Assembly: GCA_001931905.2 (NCBI GenBank)
Contig: MSJI02000927.1
Span: forward strand, 1 to 34,574
Reading direction: 5' to 3'
Source of the DNA: Cladosporium sp. IMV 00045
Taxonomy: Eukaryota; Ascomycota; Dothideomycetes; Cladosporiales; Cladosporiaceae
Length of the DNA: 34,574 nucleotides
The position numbers and the translations under genes were made by a program. Under the pieces are notes generated by a model. The model saw nothing but the letters and a program-made list of their open reading frames with translations, was not told the origin of the DNA and did no database searches. Positions 1-10,023 of the stretch are shown here, piece by piece; position 1 is the stretch's first letter, and each line of letters opens with the position of its first letter.

Positions 1-401
1 ATCTGAAACGAGCGCATGAAGTCAGTCTTTCCAAAACCCTTGCAGCTCTCAGCTCAACATCCGAACGTTTTTGATTCGGCAAATCGATGATCGTGTCGGG
101 TCTTGCTTAGTATCCGTCGTCTTATGCGCTGTGAACTGAGCTACCTAGCTGACAGGCAGGGAGTAAAGTTGTTGAGATTTGACTCTCCTTTTTGCTGCTA
201 TAGCTGCCGTCGGGGCGTTTTCCTTTGAATCGTCATATGCTTATCGATGTGTTTCATTATGTTCTAGAATCGCGTCTTCCTTGCCAATATGACGCTGTTT
301 CGAGAATCTGGATGCGATACATGCATGTGCATTTCGGTTGATGTCCTGCTAAACCTCGCGTGTGTCAAAATGGTGGCAGCCTTACGCCCGCTCGGCCATT
401 G

Positions 402-415
402 GTACCTATAGGTAC
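402..415. repeat. 14-bp perfect palindrome GTACCTATAGGTAC
   Basis: The 14 bases are identical to their reverse complement. The site is directly preceded by CGGCCATTGG, an inverted CCAAT box. The same CGGCCATTGG occurs again at about 1571, upstream of the second group of GTAC palindromes. It may be a binding site for a dimeric factor; no target gene is evident. Confidence 0.5.
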
Positions 416-1606
416 TAACTTTCACCCATTGTAAAATCCAGCTCTCCTGCATGCCGTGGTATCTCTTCCTGACTACTATGAAACTACTGTCATCCCATCA
501 TCATTAGCATCATCACCAGCCCAACACACTTCACAGCCCAAAAAGATCCACACGTCAAGACACACGAGCAGAGAAAGGTCGGCACCTCGGTCTCTTCGGA
601 CAACGACGTGGTGCATTTCCCGCGCGCTCATGCCGCACTTCTTGGAGAATCCGTAGGAGGGAACTCCGTGGCTTGGTACATGATAATGACGCTCACTGGC
701 TTCGGTTGGTTGTGAGGCTGACATCTTCGCCATGTTGGGATGAGCATCATTCAATTGTCAACCACCTATCTTTGTGTTTACATTTCTGCGTGAGGTTTCT
801 TTCTTGAAACCCTTGAAGGCACCCGCGCTGATTTCTCGGGGACAATGCGATACCATTCGCGCGTTCAGCGTAGCTTAGCCTTTTTCGAGGTGCATTCATG
901 AATCTCTCAATGTAGACGCGGGCTGTGAGATTCAGAGAGATACGCGGCCTCGCAGCCCCCAGGTATCGTGCATGGGCACGGCAAGGATGTTTTGGCGATT
1001 CGCGCGGCTTCGGCTCTGAACATAGAAACGCACCCAAACTGTCAGCACCCTGGCTTTTTGCGCTGCGCTGCGTCAGATCTGAGAGTACGCATGCCCTGCA
1101 TGCATGGATGCATGCATGTAGAGGCTTGGAAGAGCTGGAAAAGCTGGGAATTCTGCTGCCTGGAGGTGGAAAGTATGGTACCTAGTTACTAGTTGCTAGG
1201 TGCTAGGAGGTGGAGGTGCGAAGCTTGACGAGGAGGGCTGCGGCGGGTGGCTGCGATGGACGACGGCAGCTGCGGAAGGGAGGGTTCTAAAATGGGAATT
1301 CTCGGACTGGACTACGAGTCTACGACTGCTCAGCCTTGAAATCATTCGTGGTCGTTTGGGATGTTTGTTCTTCTGCCACCCACGTGAAAATGCACCGGAG
1401 GCAGTGGTCTCCCTTAAAAAGCCACATCTCGAGCATAACTTTTTCTTTTACGCAAGACTGACGTCCCATTCCTACAGCTGAGCTACATGTACCTGATCTT
1501 CCGCCTACAAACCTGCGCACAGCGACAGCCAACGGAACCCGTATGCCTGTTCTGGCAGTCTGCTGACCGTCGGCCATTGGTTATAATTATGTTCAGCCTT
1601 GCTCGC

Positions 1607-1646
1607 GGTACGTACCATGTACAGTACTGACTATGTACAGTACTGT
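1607..1646. repeat. Cluster of GTAC palindromes with a 16-bp direct repeat
   Basis: GGTACGTACC (1607-1616) is a perfect palindrome. It is followed by two copies of ATGTACAGTACTG, at 1617-1629 and 1633-1645, spaced 16 bp apart. The second copy sits in the perfect palindrome ACAGTACTGT (1637-1646). The sequence shows the symmetry directly; a role as operator or binding site is inference. Confidence 0.5.
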
Positions 1647-3272
1647 GCGGTACGGTAATGTGCTTGTGGCTAGCCACTCCCTTTTTTCCTCGTGAAGTCG
1701 ATTCGAGCTGAGGCTTCTTGGAGGTGAGTGATAGTAGGTGGAAGACTGGCAAGGCTGGTAAGGCTTGAGAGCTCCGTTTGCTGCGGTCGGGTCTGGTGAT
1801 GATGCGTAGTGTGTGATGTTCGTCGTGATGTTAGGTGTGAGGAGAGATGTGAGATGAGCTGCTGGTTCTTGAGGTATCTTCGTCAGTCAACAGGGTCATC
1901 GACCTTTCGAAGTAGGCCTTTGATGTAGTTGATTCGCTAGAAAGACTTGAGTCTTTGTTGAATGATGCTCTCTTCCTTGTAATGATGCCACCTTAGAAGC
2001 CATTTGAGAGCTGGCTGCTTAGATGGTTTGGTGGCAATCATTTGCTGCGGTCGAATTTCGTTCTTAGTGTTGTGATGTGATGATCGTAGCGTCGACGGGT
2101 TGGAGGGGGAATTTGAGATGGAGTGTGGTTCTTCATCCTAGTGACATGGGCTCCAGCGACTTATTTCTCCTTAGCGATTGATTGAGATGACTGAGCCGTT
2201 TGGAACAGTTTCGTCAAGTCATCGTGTGGCTGATTCGAGCAGAAGACGGACTTGTATGCTTCAACGCAGGGGCCGTCGGACTGTGGCTAAATGTCTGGAA
2301 GCCTGTATAATCGATTCGATGAGTTTTGGACGAAAGATTACTCCATTACTGGCCTGTTTTGAAGATACTCAACCTATGTAGAAGCCTCAGTCACGTGTTT
2401 GATGCTGTAACATCATGTCGCTTTGGTATTGCTCGCCAGAAGTTGTTACTGATACTCGTTCTTGTATGCGAATTCGCCGCAACGTCGAGACAAATAACTG
2501 ATTGGGCGTCTTACTTGCTTGTTAGAAAGTACCGGGCATCGTTTCGAGTGGGTTGTAAGCATGGCCGAGATGGCGTTCGTGAGCTGGCTGCAATGGAACA
2601 ATTTCTACTCACGGCATTATATGGACAAAAACGAAGAACATAACGAAAATCACATGCCGAGAAAATGTTTGATGATTAGGAGAAGCGAGTAACAGACTGG
2701 TGTGCAGTCGTGTGGCTTTTTTTTCTATTGCTGTGTATGTCTAGATATCACCTACGCGTGTCGATCACCGTAACATGCGTGAGGTCAATGAAGATGCATT
2801 TTGTGAGAGAGCCTATGAATCTCGTGGGAGATGGAGGTGGGTGTAATAGAATGAGGTTTTACATGTCTAGTCTAAGCTTTATCTTTTTTCTCTCCATAGT
2901 GACCTAATTCACGATATCGACTTTGGCAGTAAATGTAATGGAGATATGCGATTGATTGCAACTAAGCATGTTAGGTTAGACGGTTTGCGATGCATATGTT
3001 CTCGAAGTCATCCGGATCCACATGCGCTTGTCGATTGTCGTGAGATTTGCTAGGCTGATATGCTACAGCATGATAATGCGGAGCGTAGAGTTCGATCCAG
3101 TGAAGGAAGATACCATTCACGACGAGGATGTGCAAAGGCATGTCGAGGTTGACATGCTGAACGGTGTCCGAAGGTTTGCAGGTGAGACGCTCGAGGAATC
3201 TTGCACGTGCGCTCTGCAAATCTTCAGAAGGAAGGAGCGTCGCGTCCGAGTCCGAACTAAAGGGCCGCTTGA

Positions 3273-3922
3273 AGACATCCCTCGTTTCATTCCCACCACA
3301 TCTTCTTCCTCGCCAATATCAAGTGTATTCCCTTTCGTCTTCCTCGACATACCCGAGTAAGATGGGGCTCTGCTCAGGACTATGCAGCAGCTCAGCCATC
3401 TGCCGTGCGCCCGCACCGCGCCCCGAGGCGCCCGCCTCTGCTTCTGAAGGATCAGGCAACCCCAACACCTCCGCTTCAGAAGGAGGATCTTGACTGGACG
3501 CAAGCCCTTGTCACGGAACAGTATCTCCCGAGGACCTACTGTGCCGTCGCCTTTGCTAGATAAGCGTACCGTTGGACAGCGCATCGCGACAATCAGCGCA
3601 ATGGTAGATGTATACAAACTTGTATCCTCCCCCAAGGCCTCTGCTATGCCTCTTCCAGGTCCCGAGGAATCAGGCAACTTCGACGTGACACTAAGCCAAT
3701 GCAAGCCTTCACGTGTGGCTACAAGCCCAGTCCGAGTTCGAGGGACGAGATTGGACGATCACCGCCTGTTGGACCACTCTCGTTGGTGAAGCTGAACAAT
3801 CCCCCTGCGCGCCATCCGCCTCGCGCGCTGCAAGTCACTTAAGCGAGTGGCAAATGCACTCTGATCATGGTACTATTATGCTGGCTCATACCTCATCGGA
3901 CAGCACCAGTTCGTCCAGCTGA
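3273..3922 (+). pseudogene. Possible decayed gene, frame-broken
   Basis: I do not recognise this sequence. Protein-like sequence appears in successive frames of the + strand. Frame 3 runs from about 3273 to a TAA at 3561 and contains DLDWTQALVTEQYLPRTYC. Frame 1, around 3570-3710, contains AMVDVYKLVSSPKASAMP and PGPEESGNFDVTLSQCKPSR. Frame 2, from 3713 to the TGA at 3920-3922, contains EFEGRDWTITACWTTLVGE. I tried the GT/AG pairs between frames 3 and 1 and found none that join in phase with a branch site. A relic with indels fits better than a live gene, but the antisense strand also has a 195-codon open stretch (TTG start), so coding capacity here is uncertain. Confidence 0.25.
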
Positions 3923-4060
3923 ATGAGGCTGCATGAGAGGCAACACAAGATGCCCATAAGTGACCGGCTGTCCTAGGCCCTGCCTTCTCCCACCAAATGT
4001 TCCCTTCACTCTCTCCTGTAATTGCCTATATGATTCCTTCACTCGTTTATCACACCACCA

Positions 4061-7000
4061 ATGGACTTCTCATTTGGAGATTTCGAGGTACCGCCGCTCT
4101 ATGTACCTACCCTCAAATCCACGGACTTAGTGGAACGCCAGTCCATTCGAGAGGCAGGGAGCTTACGTTCAAGCACGGGAAGCCGAGAATGGAATGACGA
4201 TTAAACGCTTCAAGAGACGCCTTCACAGGGACCGGTGTTCTCCCGCAGGGCATCAAGATGCGAAGAAGGGCGGCCAAGCAGTGACAATCTCACTCCACTG
4301 ACCGATCACACCGAACTCACACCCGAAGAAGATGACTCGACGCAGTCGATTAGAAGTGGTAACGGACCAGAGGCAATCCCACCAAGACCAAAGACAGACA
4401 TAATAGCTAGGAACATCTTCACAAGCGCCACCCCGCTGGCACAAACACAGCAATCTGGCCCGCCCCGAATGGTATCTGTGACGCTAGATGGGCGGAATTA
4501 CCACCCCGTCCCAATCCCGAAGCACCAAACTCCCCAAGAAGTTCGCGCTTCAATAGGAAGCTTTCTCGGCATCGCTCCTGGCACACATATCTCCATCTTC
4601 TTCGCCACATCGGCTGGCATGCCACATGGCGAGGCCTTGACAGATGAAAGGCTTCAGAACGAAATCCTCCTCCGTCACGATCACTCGGAAAGCGTGAGAC
4701 TCTGTATATTTCCGGCAAACCATAACGAGTTGTATGATGAAGATGAAAGATATGGTCTGGAATACCGAAGCGGGAATGGAAGTGTGCACAATGAGATCAT
4801 GTCTTTCCACGGACATGGTTACATGGAGCACCATACAGCTTCAACCCCAAGAAGCTTGTATGTGAACTCCACCACAGCACCAATTGGCGCAAGAAACTAC
4901 TACCTCCCTGTGTCAAGCCCAGAACGCCAGATATCGTCTCAGACGCATCCCATGCCTTTCACATCGCAAGCTCAATCGAATCTACGAATCCCAGATTCTA
5001 TACCAAGAAGAGCACAGAGTATACGACAATTCGGAATTCGCACGCTTCAGACTGGAAGTCCTCCACCGATGAATCCTGGCGAAGCTTCAGAACAAATTTC
5101 TCGCAATTCGAGCGTAAGACTGCCTAGAAGAGGGTCTTCACAAAGCAGAAAGGTGAAGATAAGAGACGACTCGCGCGCACGAAACACACAACCGGCTTAC
5201 GCGTCTGGAGACCTCTGCGACTGCTGCAAACTCTGTGGCCACCGACGCTTCCACTGTAACGTCTGCAGGCGCGTGTACTGTGATCCTTGCTGGGAACTCC
5301 AATTCATACACACGGATCCCCCGTCCGATGTTAGCGCAATGCCCCACGAGAAGACTGATCCTCAGACTGCCAAGAAGATTGCCAATGTGATCAACTCACA
5401 GCTGAAAGAAGAGCAGCGGGAAAAGCTGCACATGGACGACATCAATACCACATGGTTCGGTGTTGTGCGCGAAGGACAAGAGCGACCTCTCTTCCAAGAT
5501 TACGGCCGATACGCCGCCCTTGTAGCCGATGTCAAGTCTTCGCGTCTAGGTACCATATCAGATTTGTCGTCGCCTCTTGAGTTTGGCGGTGAAACGCTAT
5601 ACCCAAGCCTCGTCTCGTTCGTTGGCCAGACCGGTGCGGGAAAAAGCAGTCTGATCAAGCTTCTGATCGACTTGAAATCGGACGAGGACGAAGACTTTGC
5701 CACGCCTGTCGTTGGAGCGGCAGGGTATGATATCGCGACCTCGGAGGATGTCCATCTCTACCTGGATCCGGATTCGTTCGAGTCTCAAGCGCCCTTGCTA
5801 TTCGCCGATTGTGAAGGTTTAGAAGGCGGTGAACGTGATCCCGTGGGCGCAAGGCTCAAGAGGAAGATGGCGTCTTCGCAGAACGTTCAACCAGGTGGCC
5901 GTCGAAAACCTACGTCAGAGCGAGAGATTGTCTGGGCGAATACTCCTCGAAAGCAGAGTCGGAATTTTGCGGTGGCCCATCTGTATCCTCGGCTCTTGTA
6001 CACATTTTCGGATGTCATCGTTTTTGTTTTGAAGAATCCAAGGTCGGTCTTTGAAAGGCCACTACAATAGAAAGAAGCTGACTTTCGACAGGGTCGTGGA
6101 AAGTGTACTTGAGCGCCTCGTTGACTGGGCGGCTGCTGCCTTGGAGAAATCTTCTAATCAACCAGTGTTACCCCACGCCATCATCGCTTTCAATGCATCG
6201 GAATATGGCATCCCTGAGGACCTTTGGGATGTAGACCGTGCCACCGAGGCCCTTATGGAATCTCTATCTCGCACTGTTTATCACAACGCCACTTTCAAAA
6301 AGTATGCCCAATTCTGGAGAGAAAGAGATCGCCAAATCGAAAGTGTGCAGGAGTTGGTGCTGTCGTATTACAGTTCTCTGCGTGTTGTTCGCATTCCAAC
6401 CGATGGCAGGCCAATGCTCATTCGAACACAGGTCGAGAAGCTCTCGACCATGATCCGCTGGGCTAGCAAGGAAGCTCGAGATCTCAAACTCGAATCTGGA
6501 ATGCTTCTTGATGCTGACGAGCTCCAACCATATCTCCAAGACGCATTTGACCACTTTGCCGGTAAGCTTGACACGCCATTCGACTTCGTGCAAGCTTCGT
6601 TCACCAATAGTCCAATCCCGCATAATTTTGGAGGCAACATACTCAAACTTGCTTTGCAGGTCATGGAGCGATGGGAAGACGTGGCAAAAGCCGGCACAAT
6701 CTTCGAGGAACTTTCCTACATCGTAGCATCGAGCATCTTGTTAGATGCTACAAAGCAAAAGATCCTCGGGAGACCCGAAGAATTCTTTCCTGAATACATA
6801 GAGCATCTGGACAACGCTCTTGAGAACTTTTGCGACCGCCACTGGCCTTGCGAGTTTGTCGATCCCAAGCGACAGGGTGGCAGATGTGTCAATGTGCGAA
6901 GCGGGCATGGTGCGAAGGGGCATCAATCCAAGTCCGGCAAGCTACTTGCTGCAGGAGACTACATCTCCTCTTTCACTTTCGCTGGCAACAAAGAAAAGTT

Positions 7001-9651
7001 TCAGACTGACACATATGAGAAGCTGGTGGCATTGCTGACCAAAGTCAACGCGAGAGTGACTCTAGGTGCTGTTAGGGAGCAGGCGGCAGCTGAGGTTCAC
7101 CGGGAGCTGGTGCTGCCCCAGTTCTTCGAGCATGCATCACGTGGGGACGTACGAACTTTCGTCAGCCACACCGTGTGTTTTAGTTGCTTGATTCAAGCTC
7201 CGGAACATGCTCTGCCTTGTGGACACATCATATGCACATCATGCCTGAAGATGCACGGAAGAACGCATTTGGACCACTACGTCGAGATCTCAGCGTGCCC
7301 TATGGAGCGGAGCGAGCGACGCTTCAGGACGCCATGGAAGGTGTCCTTGAAGCCTGCAAGTTGCGGCATCCGCGTTCTTGCACTTGATGGGTGAGTTTGT
7401 GCCTTGATCAGCGATGAACTTTCGGAAAGTACTGACGATGAACAGAGGTGGCGTACGTGGCATTGTGGAGCTTGAGATCTTAAGTCAGCTGGAGAAAGAG
7501 CTTGACGACCTGATCAATATCCGAACATTCTTTGATCTCGTTGTTGGGACCAGCACTGGTGGAGTCATCGCCCTCGGTCTCACCGCGAACAATTGGTAGG
7601 TACATGTCAGCAAACATCAGGCCTCTTTCTAGCAATCTGACGAGTAATAGGACCGTTCGAGAATGCATTGAAAATTTCAAGGCACTGTGTCAGAAAGCGT
7701 TCACTCTACGCAAAGGCATGAACGTTCCCGGCTGGGCCTGGATCGTTTCCAACTACAATCACTCTAGGTATGAAACCCAGCCCTTGCAAGAGGCGCTTGT
7801 GGAAGCCTTCGGCGCAGATGAATACCTGTTTGGAGGGCAGCGCAAGGAGAGTAGTACAATCGCCGCGAAAGTTGCAGTGACCGCGACCTCTGCTGCAGGC
7901 ACTGCGGTCGTTCTCACCAACTACAACCGACATTGTGACGAGAAGCTGCCCTATCAGTTTCAACGCCCAGAAAATCAGAGTGCAGAGTTGAAGACATGGG
8001 AAGCCGCTCGAGCCACATCTGCTGCTCCAACGTTCTTCAGAGCGCTATGCCACGAGCCGTCAAAACAAGTACTCTGGGATGGTGGCGTTTACAACAACAA
8101 TCCAATCAACATTGCAGAACGAGAACGAAAGTTGATCTGGCCAGACCTTGCTGAACAAGAGCCTGATGTTGTCGTCTCGATCGGGACGCTCTTCTGCACC
8201 AAGATCGAAACCAAACGTACGGCTGGTTTCACGTCTTCACCCAGAGGCATTGTCGCGCACTTGAAGTTCTTGGCCAAAATGGCTTCGGATCATCTGCACA
8301 CATCTCTTGACTCTCAGAAGACATGGGATGATTTCATGGGCTCACGACGACCCGTCGGTCAGGACAAGGAACGCTATGTTCGACTCAATCCCGAGCTACA
8401 CGAGCAACCGCCTAAGATGGACGAAGTGAAACGGCTGGGTTATCTTCAAGAAGCGACAAGGTTTCTAATCGGTGGGGACGAGAAGCTCAAAAGACTCGCT
8501 CGTCAACTTGTCGCCACCTCTTTCTGCTTCGAGGTCGTTGGCGACGTGAGAGAACTTGACGGCGGAATGTTTGAGGCTGATGGTTAGTAGCACTGAGATC
8601 GGAGACTTTACATCATACTGACCATGGGAAACTAGGCTTCTTCCATTGCCGCTTCACGGAGCGCGCTGATATCGAAGGACTCGGGAAGCTCATCCGGCGA
8701 TTTTCATCGGCAGGACACATGCCATATTTCCACATCACTGGAACAACGGCAAACACCATTGTCGAGCAAGATGTGACGATCGACGACCGTACGCTGCACC
8801 GCATGACAACGAGCCGAGGCCTGGTCCCTCCGTTCCGCATGAAGGAAGTCACAATTCGCGCAACCAACAAGGCCGCCAAGACCAACATCTCTCTTTGTTT
8901 CACGAAAGGAACAATCTATCCTTTGAGTGGGCTCCCTCGATGTCTGCACTCCGATCCATCGGAACATCCCGTACCATTCGGCAGAATCGGATTGAAGACT
9001 ACAAGTTCCATTCGATGGGCCTCCCGCAGCGGAAGTCAGCGCTTGCAGAGGCGCATCGACTGGAAGCCTCCCAACCTGCCTCCGCCCTTGGAGAAAGGCG
9101 ACATCATTTCTAGATACTCCGAACCTAGTCATTTACTCGGCAGCGCAACGAACCTGGTCTCGATCGGGGGCGAAGTGCATGACACCCAAACAACTCATGG
9201 TCGGAACCACAGCGCTACGCACCTTGAATCGCCATTTCCCACCGACAGCAGGAGAAACACTCCCTCGCCTCTCCAGTTCCCACTCCAACCACCCTCTGAA
9301 CTCCCCAACAACGAAATCCAACGCCACGAACTCCCCGCCCTCGAAGCCATCCAAGAACTGCCCGCGAACGAAGCCCGCACAACCCCCAACATCTACATGG
9401 CCGACGAGGACTGGACGGACATGGAGTCCAGAAGTCCCACTAGCATTTACATGAGCTTGACGCTTGGAGACGTCCTTCACGTGCTGGAGATGCCTGCCGT
9501 TGACAGTCCGCTCGGGAGCGTTTGGCGCGTCAAAAGACCTTCGGACGGCAGGGAGGGGTGGGTGCCTTCGCGCTGCTTGCGCCGGCTTGAAGACGTGCCG
9601 CCGAGGAGGGCGCAGTTTGATGCTTCGCCTGTTGATGGGGTTTTTTGGTAA
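4061..9651 (+). CDS. Multidomain GTPase / RING-like / patatin phospholipase
   Basis: Predicted lipid acyl hydrolase fused to a large GTPase. Exons: 4061(or later)-6042, 6092-7390, 7446-7595, 7651-8582 and 8636-9651; the four introns (49, 55, 55, 53 nt) have GT..AG ends and CTGAC branch sites, and all join in phase. Domain order: low-complexity N terminus; a possible beta-grasp region (4463-4712); a Cys/His cluster resembling a B-box (5216-5293); a G domain with Walker A GQTGAGKSS (5624-5650) and DCEG (5807-5818); a RING-like finger CxxC..CGHxxCxxC..CP (7176-7298); then patatin with the DGGGVRG oxyanion loop across intron 2, nucleophile motif GTSTGG (Ser at 7552-7554) and catalytic Asp in DGG (8078-8080). 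An SH3-like segment ending GWVPSRCL lies at 9445-9590. The start is unsure: 4061 is the first ATG of the open frame, but a TAA at 4202-4204 interrupts it. The next in-frame ATG is 4466. Downstream of 4235 the product is 1,734 codons. Similar fungal proteins are labelled FabD/lysophospholipase-like. Confidence 0.85.
4202..4204 (+). other. In-frame TAA inside the 5' part of the patatin gene
   Basis: Reading from the ATG at 4061, the frame encodes 47 protein-like residues (MDFSFGDFEVPPLY...SSTGSREWNDD), meets this TAA, then continues without a further stop (TLQETPSQGPVFSRRAS) into the main frame. Possible explanations are a C-to-T change in a CAA codon, a sequencing error, or an intron hiding it. 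Introns from weak donors at 4088, 4103 or 4130 to the acceptor ending at 4228 would keep the frame, but none has a good donor. Confidence 0.6.
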
Positions 9652-10023
9652 TCTTCTTTTTCACTGTTTCTTTTTCTTTTTCTTCTCTTCCTCGAACGAC
9701 ATGCAGAATTGTAACTTGCGCTGGATACCCCTCTGTTTACTCAAATCGCGGTTTCATCATGGAGTTCATATAATATCAGGGACTATGGCATGCAGAGAAA
9801 AGGTTTTGCGTTATATTACACTATATTACATCTGTATCGGATCTAATGCAGTGCGAATAGAAGAGAAAGTAAGGAAATGATTCGTTGTGCGTGCCGGGTG
9901 GGCAACGGCCCAACGGGGACAGTACGAAAGGATTGGAGCAAGAAGATGAAATCTTCACGAAGCATCGTTTGTAATCACGCCCAATGGCGAGAAAACTAAC
10001 GAGAGAGCGCTTGACCCGCTCGT
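9652..10023. other. Convergent 3' flanks of patatin and tyrosinase genes
   Basis: The two genes end facing each other across 372 bases. A pyrimidine-rich stretch (9655-9694) follows the patatin stop. A 10-bp-period direct repeat of TATATTACA lies at 9812-9830. No coding sequence is seen. Confidence 0.6.

Larger units (their letters stand above)
1..4060. other. Long gene-poor region
   Basis: No reading frame here has recognisable domains, and most open stretches begin with GTG or TTG and are under 110 codons. What can be seen is short palindromes built on GTAC (402-415, 1607-1646), a run of alternating GCAT near 1092-1122, several isolated CACGTG hexamers (for example near 1381 and 2392), and a protein-like but frame-broken stretch at 3273-3922, listed separately. 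It could hold promoter sequence for the patatin gene and decayed genes. Small multi-exon genes cannot be excluded by eye. Confidence 0.5.

Noticed and set aside
3090..3098. tRNA B-box-like GTTCGATCC
   Set aside because: No matching A box, acceptor stem or cloverleaf could be built around it.
3117..3704. 195-codon open frame (-)
   Set aside because: It begins with TTG and is basic and low in recognisable features; it overlaps the + strand relic. Absence of stops alone is not enough.
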